Shown here one piece after another: positions 6,681 through 14,549 of a DNA stretch of 17,323 nt. The stretch is from Acidithiobacillus sp. (GTDB lineage Bacteria; Pseudomonadota; Gammaproteobacteria; Acidithiobacillales; Acidithiobacillaceae). A model generated the notes under the pieces. It worked only from the letters and a program-made list of their open reading frames with translations. It was not told the DNA's origin and did no database searches. The DNA lies in NCBI GenBank assembly GCA_028065135.1, contig JAPTWR010000187.1, positions 1 to 17,323 of the forward strand, given 5' to 3'. The translations under genes were made by a program, and so were the position numbers. How positions within the stretch are numbered: the stretch's first letter is position 1; each line of letters begins with the position of its first letter.

Positions 6681-9600
6681 ATGGCTGATCAAGATGGAAG
6701 TGCCTCGTTGGGAAGCGTGGCGCTAAGCATCTTTAACAAGCTGTGGGGATGGACTGGAACTAGCGAAACCTGGCGTAAACTGGTTGTCAGTGTCGTTCTG
6801 GTGGTTGTTCTGCTTTGGGCGCTAACAGTTTTCTTTGGCGCACTTCGAAAAGCCTTTGATAGCGCGTTCAAACTCATCGAGGCATTCAAGTCAAGCGGAC
6901 TTCCCCGCTTTATGAAGCGGGAAGACAGAATCAAAGTCCGGCGCCGCACTCAATTCTGTGCAGTGCTAGAAGCCGACCTCACCAACATCGCAAAGGCTGA
7001 GAGTTGGAACGATCAATATTTCACCGACCTTGAAGCGGAGGTCGAGACTGAAGGTGGCTACTACATCTCTTCGTTGCATCGTCTCTTTGGACGGATATCG
7101 ACCGGTCTGCGCAAGGAGAAGTCTCTCATTAAGGCTATTTCCTCGAGCAGTGAACGAGCAATTCAACTAACCGGGGAGCCCGGCGCTGGCAAGAGTGTGG
7201 CGCTCCGACATCTTGCAAGCCAGCTGGCAGTCCGAGCGAAAACCAGTAAGGCAAAAGATGCTCTTGTGCCTCTCTATATTAACCTCCGCGAAATAGAGGT
7301 CTCTGCGAATTTATCAATCACTACCGATACAATACGCGATTTCATCCTCGATAATATTCGGCGGGGAGACAGCGACACTACGGCCTATGTGCGCGAAAAC
7401 TGGGCCGACTATCGGGAACGCGGCATATGGTTCTTTCTGTTTGACTCCTTCGACGAAATCCCGGCGGTACTGCACGCGGAGAAAGGGAGTCCTGTTACTA
7501 AGGAGTATGCTGAAGCTATCCGTAAATTCCTTGAGGGTATGGGGGAGTGTCGAGGTATTTTAGCCTCGCGTGAATTCAAAGGGCCCGAGTCTCTGCCATG
7601 GAAGAAATTTCGCATACTACGCTTGACTTCAGGTAAGCAGCGAGAATTGGTGGCAAACGCCTTCTTATCTCAAGCACAAGAACGTGAGGTGCTGCATCAC
7701 CTCGCTACTAGCAAAAGTACTTTGGCGAATACACCGTTATTCCTAACATTGCTGTGCCGTTATGTAAAAGGAGCGAAGACGGCCCCCAAGAACGACTACG
7801 AGTTGCTATCGCTGCAGATTGATGGACTTGCTCATCGGGATCCCGCTTACCTCCGGCGAATCTATGGCCTTGACCCGGCAGAGCTTCTGAAAGGTGCCCA
7901 ACGAATAGCACGCTTATTTGCGGAAGAATCATCATTAGGTTTGGCACCTACCATTGATCAAGTCGAGACCGTTCTGAACAAAGCTGAGGTGCCCGGGGGA
8001 GACATTCAGCGGTTCGTTGCAGCAATGGTAGATGCGAAAATTGCCAGAGCCGATGTAGCAAACGCCGCTCTTGGAGACCGCCGCTTTGCTTTCGCGCACC
8101 GTCGATATCAGGAAGCGCTCTTCGTTCGTCATCTTGTCGCTCATCCAGGATACCTTTCTGGCTATGATCTCCTCACAGAGCCACGGTGGCGAGAGTACGC
8201 GGTGACGTTGCTGCAGACTCAACCCGACGAAGCATTAATTGAGATGTTCGAGGCAGCCGTTCAGATATTGGTCGAAGCTACAGACAGGCAGTATCGGCGA
8301 GATGCACTTATTCCGCTTAGCGATTGCTGTGGCTATTTTGAGTGGACAAGCGAATCAACGCAGATGCTGAACCTTCTACAAGAAGGCTTGGCGCGTCGTG
8401 TCTCTATAATTCCTGAGATGCTCTCTACCCATGTCGAAAAATTCTTAAAGGTCCGTTGGGAGACCGGGGACTCGTTTGATCGAATGATGGTAGTCCGAGT
8501 CGCCACACTCCTGCCACAGGCAACGCTCAGCAAGTACCTAGAGGAAACCTTCTTGGTGGGTAGCGACAAGGCTCAGAGCGAAGGTTTCAACCACACGACC
8601 GCTCTTGTTGGAGAGATTCCTAGTGCGGTTAAGCAAGCGGTTCTTGACCGCTTGGCGGACGAAATACTCGGTGCGAAGGACGCATCGGCGCTATTGCGCA
8701 TGGAGGCTCTCGTCGCACGGCTCCCACGCGACTTAGGAGCAGGGTACGTTTACCGGCGTTGCGTTCTACTTAGGAAGCTAACTAATCTTGTCAGCTTTAC
8801 TGGATTGCCGACCCGATTGGAGGCGGCGATTGGTGTTGTGACGACGTTGTTCACTGCCCAAGAGAATAAGAGCCACACTGCTACGCAAGACACCAAATTC
8901 GCATTGTTGTTGTTAAACAGTATTACGTTATATGTGTTTGCATTGCTATTCATGGTGGTACCCAGTAACCATAGCTCGAATGAAATGCTACGGGCTCTTC
9001 AAGAAATGTCCGTTGTAAGTCCGACTAAGCTCTATACGCCGATTCATAGCAGTAACGGGATAATAAATACTTTCTTTGATTTATTGCTCCTCGTCGTGCC
9101 CCTTCTCATTACGATATTTCCGATAGTGCTCTTCCGCTTTAGGACCCTTGGGGAGCCGCTGAACGTCGGATTCTTTATTCGCCGGATGCGTCGCCGAATA
9201 TCTATTTTCGAGACGGCCAAGATGTTCGCTTGGATGTTATTGATAATGGGCATTTTGGGAGCAACAGCTTACGTTTTCGGCATTATTGTTTCCTTTGCGG
9301 CAAACCATGCGCTTGGCCTTTTAATTTCAGCGCCGACCATGGTGGTTGGCATCGTCGCTATGGCCTTGTCGATTTGGGGCTTATTGCTGATCTTCGCCTT
9401 ACTTTCCTTTCGACGAAAGCGCGAAATGCGGCGATGGTTTGACATGCAGTTCGGCAAGTTCCCAGATAATCCTCTTATAGCGCTGCTTTCTTCCCAGACT
9501 TGGAAACAATTCCAAGCAGGGCTATCGTACTTAAATGAATCCGTTCATCACGAAGCCACACTACGCCGTGTCGTCGATGACCAAATCCGCTCAATCTCCG

Positions 9601-9797
9601 CTGCCCTCCAACACATCCAGCGCGGGGGATACTTGCGCGAGTCAAAATTGGCGTTAGCAGACATAAGGCCAAATGCTCTTGACCTGGTAGACTGCATTAA
9701 TCTCGTTGAGGATATTCGTGACAGCGTCCATGCTAGGCAACCACTTGAAGGAGAGATCAGCGATGTCGTTGGCCAACACGAAGCTTCTGGCGTTTGA
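6681..9797 (+). CDS. Membrane-anchored NACHT-domain STAND NTPase, candidate defence protein
   Basis: This 1038-residue protein carries a NACHT NTPase module. Walker A is GEPGAGKS (165-172). Walker B is FFLFDSFDEI (251-260), with the D-x2-DE arrangement typical of NACHT. A sensor ILASRE is at 293-298, a conserved LANTPLFLTLLC at 348-359, and a winged-helix-like FAHRRYQEALFVRHL at 471-485. One membrane helix precedes it (about 34-54). Further hydrophobic segments lie at about 739-760, 795-818, 845-872 and 878-910 (one or two helices), followed by a soluble, charged tail of about 128 residues. STAND/NACHT proteins sense a trigger and oligomerise, and bacterial relatives act in anti-phage immunity. 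No nuclease effector is visible, so the membrane segments may be the effector (membrane disruption) or an anchor. Start: ATG with GGAG and 7-nt spacing. The middle region (490-735), likely the sensor, is unrecognised. Confidence 0.9.
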   Translation: MADQDGSASLGSVALSIFNKLWGWTGTSETWRKLVVSVVLVVVLLWALTVFFGALRKAFDSAFKLIEAFKSSGLPRFMKREDRIKVRRRTQFCAVLEADLTNIAKAESWNDQYFTDLEAEVETEGGYYISSLHRLFGRISTGLRKEKSLIKAISSSSERAIQLTGEPGAGKSVALRHLASQLAVRAKTSKAKDALVPLYINLREIEVSANLSITTDTIRDFILDNIRRGDSDTTAYVRENWADYRERGIWFFLFDSFDEIPAVLHAEKGSPVTKEYAEAIRKFLEGMGECRGILASREFKGPESLPWKKFRILRLTSGKQRELVANAFLSQAQEREVLHHLATSKSTLANTPLFLTLLCRYVKGAKTAPKNDYELLSLQIDGLAHRDPAYLRRIYGLDPAELLKGAQRIARLFAEESSLGLAPTIDQVETVLNKAEVPGGDIQRFVAAMVDAKIARADVANAALGDRRFAFAHRRYQEALFVRHLVAHPGYLSGYDLLTEPRWREYAVTLLQTQPDEALIEMFEAAVQILVEATDRQYRRDALIPLSDCCGYFEWTSESTQMLNLLQEGLARRVSIIPEMLSTHVEKFLKVRWETGDSFDRMMVVRVATLLPQATLSKYLEETFLVGSDKAQSEGFNHTTALVGEIPSAVKQAVLDRLADEILGAKDASALLRMEALVARLPRDLGAGYVYRRCVLLRKLTNLVSFTGLPTRLEAAIGVVTTLFTAQENKSHTATQDTKFALLLLNSITLYVFALLFMVVPSNHSSNEMLRALQEMSVVSPTKLYTPIHSSNGIINTFFDLLLLVVPLLITIFPIVLFRFRTLGEPLNVGFFIRRMRRRISIFETAKMFAWMLLIMGILGATAYVFGIIVSFAANHALGLLISAPTMVVGIVAMALSIWGLLLIFALLSFRRKREMRRWFDMQFGKFPDNPLIALLSSQTWKQFQAGLSYLNESVHHEATLRRVVDDQIRSISAALQHIQRGGYLRESKLALADIRPNALDLVDCINLVEDIRDSVHARQPLEGEISDVVGQHEASGV

Positions 9798-10020
9798 CGT
9801 CTAGGCAAACTCGGCAGCGCTGGCGATAGCGCCATATTGCCGATGGCAAGTTGGCCGAATTGGCGTCTGCTGTGGAGAAAACTGACCAACCGCATCGGGT
9901 CGGATGATGATGTCATTTGCTTTTTCCTCTGCTCAATGACCACTGTCACTCTTTACCAGCCCTTCATCCACCATTCTTTCACCGTTAAAAAATGACGCTC
10001 CTGTTAAAGTTGCAATCAGC
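9798..10020. other. Intergenic segment after the NACHT gene with a weak hairpin
   Basis: The segment separates the convergent NACHT gene and the minus-strand recombination module. A hairpin at 9813-9841 has inner arms TGGCG (9821-9825) and CGCCA (9830-9834) and outer arms GGCA (9813-9816) and TGCC (9838-9841). It lacks a T-run, so it is a weak terminator candidate for the NACHT transcript. A short plus frame around 9841-9905 reads DGKLAELASAVEKTDQPHRV before a TGA. It looks protein-like but has no start and may be a gene relic. Confidence 0.35.
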
Positions 10021-10053
10021 AAAAAAACACTCCCTGAGCATATAGCCCAGGGA
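10021..10053 (-). terminator. Intrinsic terminator of the minus-strand recombination module
   Basis: Read on the minus strand, TCCCTG pairs with CAGGGA (complements of 10048-10053 and 10031-10036) around an 11-nt loop. A GTG and then a run of seven T (complement of 10021-10027) follow. It lies 9 bp after the stop codon of the 10062-10925 gene. Confidence 0.85.
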
Positions 10054-10061
10054 TAGTCTCA

Positions 10062-10925
10062 TCACCCCACGCGCCGCGTCTCCATCGCGGTCAATACAGG
10101 CATATCTTCAGACTGCTGATCTTCCTGTTGCACTGGAAAGAATTCTTCCACTACATCAATGCCTTCCTCTTCGGCATCTTCGAACGCGCCATTACTGAGT
10201 CCCAGTTTAGCTGCTGTTTCAAGAGCCTCCATGGATTCCACGGATTGATCCGCTTGTTCCCTGGCCTGCCTCAGCGCCTGTTGGGAGTTTATGCCGTCCC
10301 TTGTCGTAATGTCCACATAGTAGACAGGAGCACGATGGGACTGAGTGGTACTTTTGGCTCTGAGCTTTAAGGACAGTGGCAGATAACGTGCCCTGCCTCC
10401 ACTGACAGCGTTGAGATACTGCAAACGTGCCGCCAGTGTCCGGATGGAATTGTACCCCGTGGTCCGGAACATAAAGCTGCCCAGATCATCTTCCTGTCCC
10501 TCGATCTGCACATTCAATCGCCCATAGGGTTTGCAACCCAACTCTGCCCCCAGCGCACAATTCTGGGGGCCGGGACAGATGATGGTTTTATATCCTTCCT
10601 GCGTACTACGCCGGGCCACTTCGCCATTCCCTACACAAAGCGGTCTGCCAGTTTTACGATCAAACAGGCTGTATTCAGCCCTGAGATTCAAGTCTGGATC
10701 ATTGAAGAGCAGGTTGACGGGAATGCTCCTGAGTTTTCCGCCGTCCTGCTGGGCAAGCAACGTATTGTGAAGAGGATGCAGTATCCATTCACCTTTGTGC
10801 TGTACCTGCGTAGTGATAGTAAAAGCATCATCCTTCTCGGGAAGGCGCTTGCCGTTCTTTTCTACGACTTTGCCAATGGCTATCCGACCAATGACGGGGG
10901 GTGTAATGGCTAGTCCTTTTATCAT
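10062..10925 (-). CDS. Phage/plasmid-type Cys-cluster protein, RDF-like (recombination-associated)
   Basis: The 287-residue protein resembles mobile-element proteins that databases label "hydrolase or metal-binding protein" or place near recombination directionality factors; this is recollection and not a search result. Cys97, Cys117, Cys123 and Cys131 (the last three in ICPGPQNCALGAELGCKPYG) form a likely zinc site. Residues 205-285 are acidic and helical (EDAEEEGIDVVEEFF), probably an interaction tail. Its ATG overlaps the TGA of the YqaJ gene by 4 nt (ATGA), and GGAGAA lies 5 nt upstream, so the two are translationally coupled. Coupling to an exonuclease suggests a role in recombination, for example as a DNA-binding or annealing partner. 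That role is inference. Confidence 0.68.
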   Translation of the reverse strand: MIKGLAITPPVIGRIAIGKVVEKNGKRLPEKDDAFTITTQVQHKGEWILHPLHNTLLAQQDGGKLRSIPVNLLFNDPDLNLRAEYSLFDRKTGRPLCVGNGEVARRSTQEGYKTIICPGPQNCALGAELGCKPYGRLNVQIEGQEDDLGSFMFRTTGYNSIRTLAARLQYLNAVSGGRARYLPLSLKLRAKSTTQSHRAPVYYVDITTRDGINSQQALRQAREQADQSVESMEALETAAKLGLSNGAFEDAEEEGIDVVEEFFPVQQEDQQSEDMPVLTAMETRRVG

Positions 10926-11875
10926 GATGGTTCTCCTGTTTGTACGGTAAAGCGCCTGGTACCGGGTTTTTCAGTCCAGTAGGGCGCAATGAGATCAGCC
11001 TGTTCCTGAGCCAGTCTTTTGGTGTCCAGGGTTCGGCTGGGTTTACTGCATTTCCACAAAGCTTTGCCTTGGCTGAAGAGGGCACCTTCGGCGTTACCTA
11101 TGGCTTCCTTGACCCGCTGTTCCAGTAACGCTTCCTGCTGCTCTGCCTGTTTGCTGCGTTGTCTGGCTTCAATGAGGGATTTGAACAAGGCATTCATCTC
11201 CGACTTTTCACTGTAATCCACCAGCGTGGTGCTGTTCTGGGGATACAAGAGAGATAAGGCACGGTGACTGGAATCAGAACCATCTGCCTCTGGAGGCGTT
11301 TGCCTTTCAACGTGCTGCCAGAAGATTTTTTCCAATTTCAGCAATTGCGTAATGCGGGTTTTATCCCGCTCTATGCGGTAAATGCGGAATTCCTGCCCAC
11401 CGATCAGGACCGCGACATCAGCCCAGCTTTTTCCGGTAACGGCGAGTTGATGCAGCACCTGGATCTGATAGGCCAATGGCACGCCTTCTTCCCATTGTCC
11501 CTGACTGCGTAGGCCTGCCGTTTTGATTTCCAATATTCCGCCACCCTCCACAATCCGATCCAAATTGGCGAGCATGAAGGGATAGTCGGGATGCTGCAGG
11601 ACGGCATTGACTCTGCGTACTTTCTTGCCGGTTCTTTCGGCATAAACCTGGGCCACAATGGGCTCTAGTGTCGTACCCCAAAACGTCGCATCTTTACTGG
11701 ATAAGTCTTCCGGTTCCTTTTTCCCAGTTTTTTCCAGCCACAATTCCAGGGGTGCTTTGTAACGGGATACCCCAACCGCGACTGGAGCATCACTGCTGCC
11801 AATCCCCCGATTACGCCATTGCAGCCATTCCTCACGGTTCATGGCCTTGGTGGATACTAAACGGACTGCGCTCAT
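10922..11875 (-). CDS. YqaJ/lambda-type viral recombinase exonuclease
   Basis: The 317-residue protein belongs to the YqaJ (PD-(D/E)xK) family of 5'-3' exonucleases related to lambda Exo, which resects double-strand ends for single-strand annealing. Motifs in order: GIGSSDA (24-30), FWGTTLEP (65-72), LANLDRIV with the metal-binding Asp106, ILEIKTA giving Glu116-x-Lys118, and the following YQIQVLHQLAVTG helix (136-148). From 225 to 270 there is a Gln/Glu-rich helical segment. The ATG at 11875 has AGGAGG with 5-nt spacing. All catalytic residues are intact. It heads a two-gene unit with the coupled Cys-cluster protein, which may be its annealing or directionality partner, and a strong terminator lies between this gene and the upstream DUF932 gene. 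Confidence 0.92.
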   Translation of the reverse strand: MSAVRLVSTKAMNREEWLQWRNRGIGSSDAPVAVGVSRYKAPLELWLEKTGKKEPEDLSSKDATFWGTTLEPIVAQVYAERTGKKVRRVNAVLQHPDYPFMLANLDRIVEGGGILEIKTAGLRSQGQWEEGVPLAYQIQVLHQLAVTGKSWADVAVLIGGQEFRIYRIERDKTRITQLLKLEKIFWQHVERQTPPEADGSDSSHRALSLLYPQNSTTLVDYSEKSEMNALFKSLIEARQRSKQAEQQEALLEQRVKEAIGNAEGALFSQGKALWKCSKPSRTLDTKRLAQEQADLIAPYWTEKPGTRRFTVQTGEPS

Positions 11876-11915
11876 AACAACCTCCTAATCAAAATTGAAA
11901 ATGAAAAAGACCCAC

Positions 11916-11946
11916 AAAAAACCCCTGCCGGAATCTCCGGGAGGGG
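11916..11946 (-). terminator. Intrinsic terminator between DUF932 and YqaJ genes
   Basis: The arms CCCCTgCCGG (11922-11931) and CCGGgAGGGG (11937-11946) make a 10-bp stem with one mismatch and a 5-nt loop. On the minus strand a run of six T (complement of 11916-11921) follows directly. It lies 59 bp after the DUF932 stop and upstream of the YqaJ start at 11875. Confidence 0.88.
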
Positions 11947-12004
11947 CTATGGGGTTTGTAAGAACTGCTGACAGATAAATGGCTGGCGGGTGAATCCTGA
12001 ATAC

Positions 12005-12961
12005 TCAGGCCACAAGCTTCAATGCCTCAATCCAGGCTTTTTCCTTGATGCTGGCACCCTGACCAAACCAGGCCGAATCCAGCCGGTTATCCCGACTGCG
12101 GGCGCGGCGGTGATGGTCCACATATTCCGTGACGGCATTGACCAATCCCCAGGCCGTGCCTTCTGCAGCACTGAGGGTGCTGCCCTTACCCTGACCCGCA
12201 TACAAATCAATGACGGCTTTCAAGGCTTTTTCATTGGGCTGTTCCGCTATGGGGGCATGGCGATCTCCAAGGACATTGATGAGATAGGCCGTTACATCAA
12301 TGCGGTTGACCTTCCGGCTGGATAACGTTTTGGCCTGTTCTGCAAAGGTATCCCAGGCAGACGCACCCATACCCAAAGCGTTTTTAACCACATCGGGATC
12401 AAACTGCGTGGAATGCGGGACCTTGATAGCACCGACCCGATCATTGGTAGCCAGCTGCAGCGTGTTATTGCAAACCACCCGGACAGAGGTGAATTGGGCT
12501 GTTGTAGCTAACGTGCCGTCGCAGCTGGTGGCTAACAGCAAATAACCCTTCACCCGATCCCCGCCTTTGAGCAGGGTTTCTTCACCCGTTCTGGCTAATG
12601 CCCAGAGCTTTTTGCCGTCTTTGAGGACACCTGCCGTTTCCAGTTCAAAGCCGCCCAGTGACACCAGATCGCGGTAGAATTCCAGAATCTCCTTGGGTTG
12701 GACTACCTTGTAACGGGGAGAGACTACCGATAAGGGAGCCAGGGTATCCGACCGATACAGTACCTTGGCGTCAGGGTTGGGATGGACATTGAAATTGCTG
12801 CCGTTCCCCACCCGAAACAGCACGTCCGTGGTTTTGATCTCCCAATCCATGCCAGCTGCTTCCAGCCAGACTTCCAAGGGCTGCTTATCAGGTAAGCGAT
12901 TCCCCAAACCGTGCCAGGGGGTTTCTCGAACAAAAGCCATGTTTTCGATTAAATGAGCCAT
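12005..12961 (-). CDS. DUF932 family phage/plasmid-like protein
   Basis: The 318-residue protein belongs to DUF932 (phage/plasmid-like family TIGR03299). The N-terminal MAHLIENMAFVRETPWHGLG is typical, with the PWHGLG signature at 15-20. The family is widespread on conjugative plasmids, ICEs and phages, often near recombination genes, and its biochemical role is unknown. The ATG at 12961 has GGAGAA with about 6-nt spacing, and upstream in-frame codons (to 13039) cross the terminator at 12990-13020, so this start is firm. No membrane segment or signal peptide is seen, and length is normal. It is the second unit of the minus-strand module, bounded on both sides by intrinsic terminators. Confidence 0.93.
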   Translation of the reverse strand: MAHLIENMAFVRETPWHGLGNRLPDKQPLEVWLEAAGMDWEIKTTDVLFRVGNGSNFNVHPNPDAKVLYRSDTLAPLSVVSPRYKVVQPKEILEFYRDLVSLGGFELETAGVLKDGKKLWALARTGEETLLKGGDRVKGYLLLATSCDGTLATTAQFTSVRVVCNNTLQLATNDRVGAIKVPHSTQFDPDVVKNALGMGASAWDTFAEQAKTLSSRKVNRIDVTAYLINVLGDRHAPIAEQPNEKALKAVIDLYAGQGKGSTLSAAEGTAWGLVNAVTEYVDHHRRARSRDNRLDSAWFGQGASIKEKAWIEALKLVA

Positions 12962-12989
12962 AAAAATTTCTCCTTGATCATAAAGAATG

Positions 12990-13020
12990 AAAAATCCCCA
13001 AGGGCAGAACCCTCGGGGAT
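12990..13020 (-). terminator. Intrinsic terminator or attenuator ahead of the DUF932 gene
   Basis: ATCCCCaAGGG (12994-13004) pairs with CCCTcGGGGAT (13010-13020) with one mismatch and a 5-nt loop. On the minus strand a run of five T (complement of 12990-12994) follows. It lies between the zinc-ribbon stop (13046) and the DUF932 start (12961), so it can end the first transcript or attenuate entry into DUF932. Confidence 0.85.
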
Positions 13021-13045
13021 GGTGAAAATGACAAAACAATAGAAA

Positions 13046-13363
13046 CTACAGAGTGAAGCTGTGGCCGCATTCCTCACAGCTATGCGTATGAAAAACGCGA
13101 CCATCAAACACCTCGCCGGATTCTTCACCGGCCATACAACCCACTGCTGCACCGGCCAAGCCGCCCAAAAGCGCTCCGGCTACACCGCCAATCGCTATAC
13201 CAGCAGGCCCAGCCAGTACACCGGCACAGGCCCCGATTTCACCACACGACAAAGCTGCAGAAGCTCCAGATAATGCACCGGCTACCCCGCCCACGGTACA
13301 ACCCAACCGTTTACCAAATTGCCGGGTGGTTACCCGACCCGAACCACAAAAAGGACAAACCAT
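13046..13363 (-). CDS. Small protein with a split zinc ribbon around a glycine-zipper hairpin
   Basis: The 105-residue protein has CPFC at residues 3-6 and CEEC at 96-99, two CxxC knuckles that together could form one zinc ribbon. Between them, residues 21-78 are almost entirely Gly, Ala, Val and Leu with a glycine-zipper pattern (GGVAGALSGASAAL; GIAIGGVAGALLGGLAGAAVG). This suggests two packed hydrophobic helices, possibly membrane-inserted, separated near GEIGAC. The ATG at 13363 has GGAGG with 5-nt spacing; a TTG at 13375 would overlap that site. It is the first gene of the minus-strand module. The family is not recognised by function. The design would place a zinc-binding head at one membrane face or build an oligomer. 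Both ideas are inference. Confidence 0.8.
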   Translation of the reverse strand: MVCPFCGSGRVTTRQFGKRLGCTVGGVAGALSGASAALSCGEIGACAGVLAGPAGIAIGGVAGALLGGLAGAAVGCMAGEESGEVFDGRVFHTHSCEECGHSFTL

Positions 13364-13752
13364 ATCCGCCTCCAATCAGAAGTAAAAACTGCCATCAGCA
13401 TTGATGGACCATGGAAGTAATATGTGACTGAAAATTTTTGAAAATGAACGGATACCAGTTCGTTAGCGCGTAACAAGGGGAGAGCAAGAATATGATGTTA
13501 TCCGTCAGCAGTTACCGATGACCGACGGTGAGGACGAACAGAATGAACGAAGATTAGTGACTGTCAGATATTGGAATAACTCTTCTATTAAATATGGTCA
13601 ACCACGATTTTTGCACCGTGTTGTCAAAAAAGTATGCGAATTTATGCGAATTCGCACGAAATCGCCGGTTTTTTTGCACAGGACACATCGATGGGCACAC
13701 GAACGTGACTCATTCAAACACGGTACAAGCCTATGGGTACGAACGATCCCGT
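13364..13752. other. 389-bp spacer upstream of the zinc-ribbon gene, with repeats
   Basis: No convincing gene is present; open frames here are extensions of noise or shadows of the cupin gene. It should hold the promoter of the minus-strand module. A weak candidate on the minus strand is TATTAC near 13418-13423 with TTTTCA 16 bp upstream. The notable structure is the tandem repeat and palindrome at 13634-13656. Two related T-rich blocks, ATTTTTGCACCGTG near 13610 and TTTTTTTGCACAGGAC near 13670, flank it. Confidence 0.4.
13634..13656. repeat. Tandem ATGCGAATT repeat ending in a 12-bp palindrome
   Basis: ATGCGAATTT (13634-13643) is followed directly by ATGCGAATTC (13644-13653), matching at 9 of 10 positions. 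The second copy is part of the perfect palindrome TGCGAATTCGCA (13645-13656). Such arrays are typical of operators or recombinase core sites, and no protein partner can be assigned. Confidence 0.7.
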
Positions 13753-14229
13753 CTACAGAAAATGGCGCAACCCTGCCATCGCCCCTTGAAAATGAAGAGC
13801 ATGATCTGGAAGGTCCCGCACAAACTGAAAATCCCTAAAATCGAAACCTGGAGTGACGGTGCAGCCCATCAGAGAAAAAGCACCGAGGCTCCGAGCACAC
13901 TGCCAGGTTTTGCCGGGAACGATTGCCTGGAGAATCTGCCCTGCGTCGAGCTCATTTCCCAAAATGCATTTCTGCAGAAGAGGAGTGTCTGGCTGGTAGG
14001 TTATCAACTCCAACGGTGCTCCTTTGTAAAAATGCCAGAGTTCAGGGGATTGGATCATATGCCAGCGGGACAGATGATTTTCATCCAACAGATAAAAAAT
14101 ACAGGTCAGTGTAGGGCGGTTGCCATGTGGCGTGGACAACATTGCTGGGGACGTAAAGGTACGTCGATACCAACCCCCTTCTGGGTGGGGTTGGAGATCA
14201 AGCTGGCGAATGAGTTGCTGAGGATCCAC
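13753..14229 (-). CDS. Cupin-5 (DUF985) family protein
   Basis: The protein is a small cupin-fold member of the DUF985/cupin-5 group. From GTG 14229 it has 158 residues. The signature LDLQPHPEGGWYRRTF lies near 10-25. HLSRWHMIQSPELWHFYKG, near 52-70, carries the conserved His, Glu and Trp positions of the cupin barrel. No specific reaction is established from sequence; members may bind sugars or metals. The start is uncertain: the frame is open to 14325, other GTG codons exist, and none has a good ribosome-binding site, but family members begin close to the PHPEGG motif. It stands alone between the recombination module and the AT-rich module, and no intrinsic terminator is seen downstream. 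Confidence 0.85.
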   Translation of the reverse strand: MDPQQLIRQLDLQPHPEGGWYRRTFTSPAMLSTPHGNRPTLTCIFYLLDENHLSRWHMIQSPELWHFYKGAPLELITYQPDTPLLQKCILGNELDAGQILQAIVPGKTWQCARSLGAFSLMGCTVTPGFDFRDFQFVRDLPDHALHFQGAMAGLRHFL

Positions 14230-14549
14230 ACCTAAATTGTACTCGTTAGTATACACATGTAGAAAGACCGTTTTTGCGTAAAGTATTAGGTTGCAGCCGA
14301 GTGAGAACAGGCAACATGTACACAAACATCACGCATTAAATCTTTCTATGGAGTAAATATTTTATTTGGGAATGAACCTTATTGGTATTTGGTGCAACGT
14401 TATGAACCCGTATGGAATACATATACAATTCATTATGTTGCATTGATTTTGGCGAAAAAAAGACCTAGGATTCGTTTGGGTGCTGAGTTGCAATGTGTTG
14501 GCAGGTATAAACAGCCATATTTCTTAAAACGATCAATTCGAGGTGCGAT
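14230..14549. other. AT-rich spacer between the cupin and DUF3987 genes
   Basis: These 320 bp lie between divergent genes and should hold both promoters. Base composition drops sharply to AT-rich around 14330, marking the edge of the DUF3987 module. A plus-strand frame open from upstream to 14577 (for example from TTG 14389, 62 residues, rich in aromatic and basic residues) has no good start or ribosome-binding site and overlaps the DUF3987 start, so it is not called. No clear -35/-10 pair was found. Confidence 0.4.

Noticed and set aside
9548..9949. Minus-strand open frame at the end of the NACHT gene
   Set aside because: It is mostly antisense to the NACHT C-terminal tail, has a low-complexity translation and no start signals.
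13594..14235. Long plus-strand open frame (213 codons) opposite the cupin gene
   Set aside because: It is antisense to a clearly recognised DUF985 protein, has no ribosome-binding site and its translation resembles no protein.
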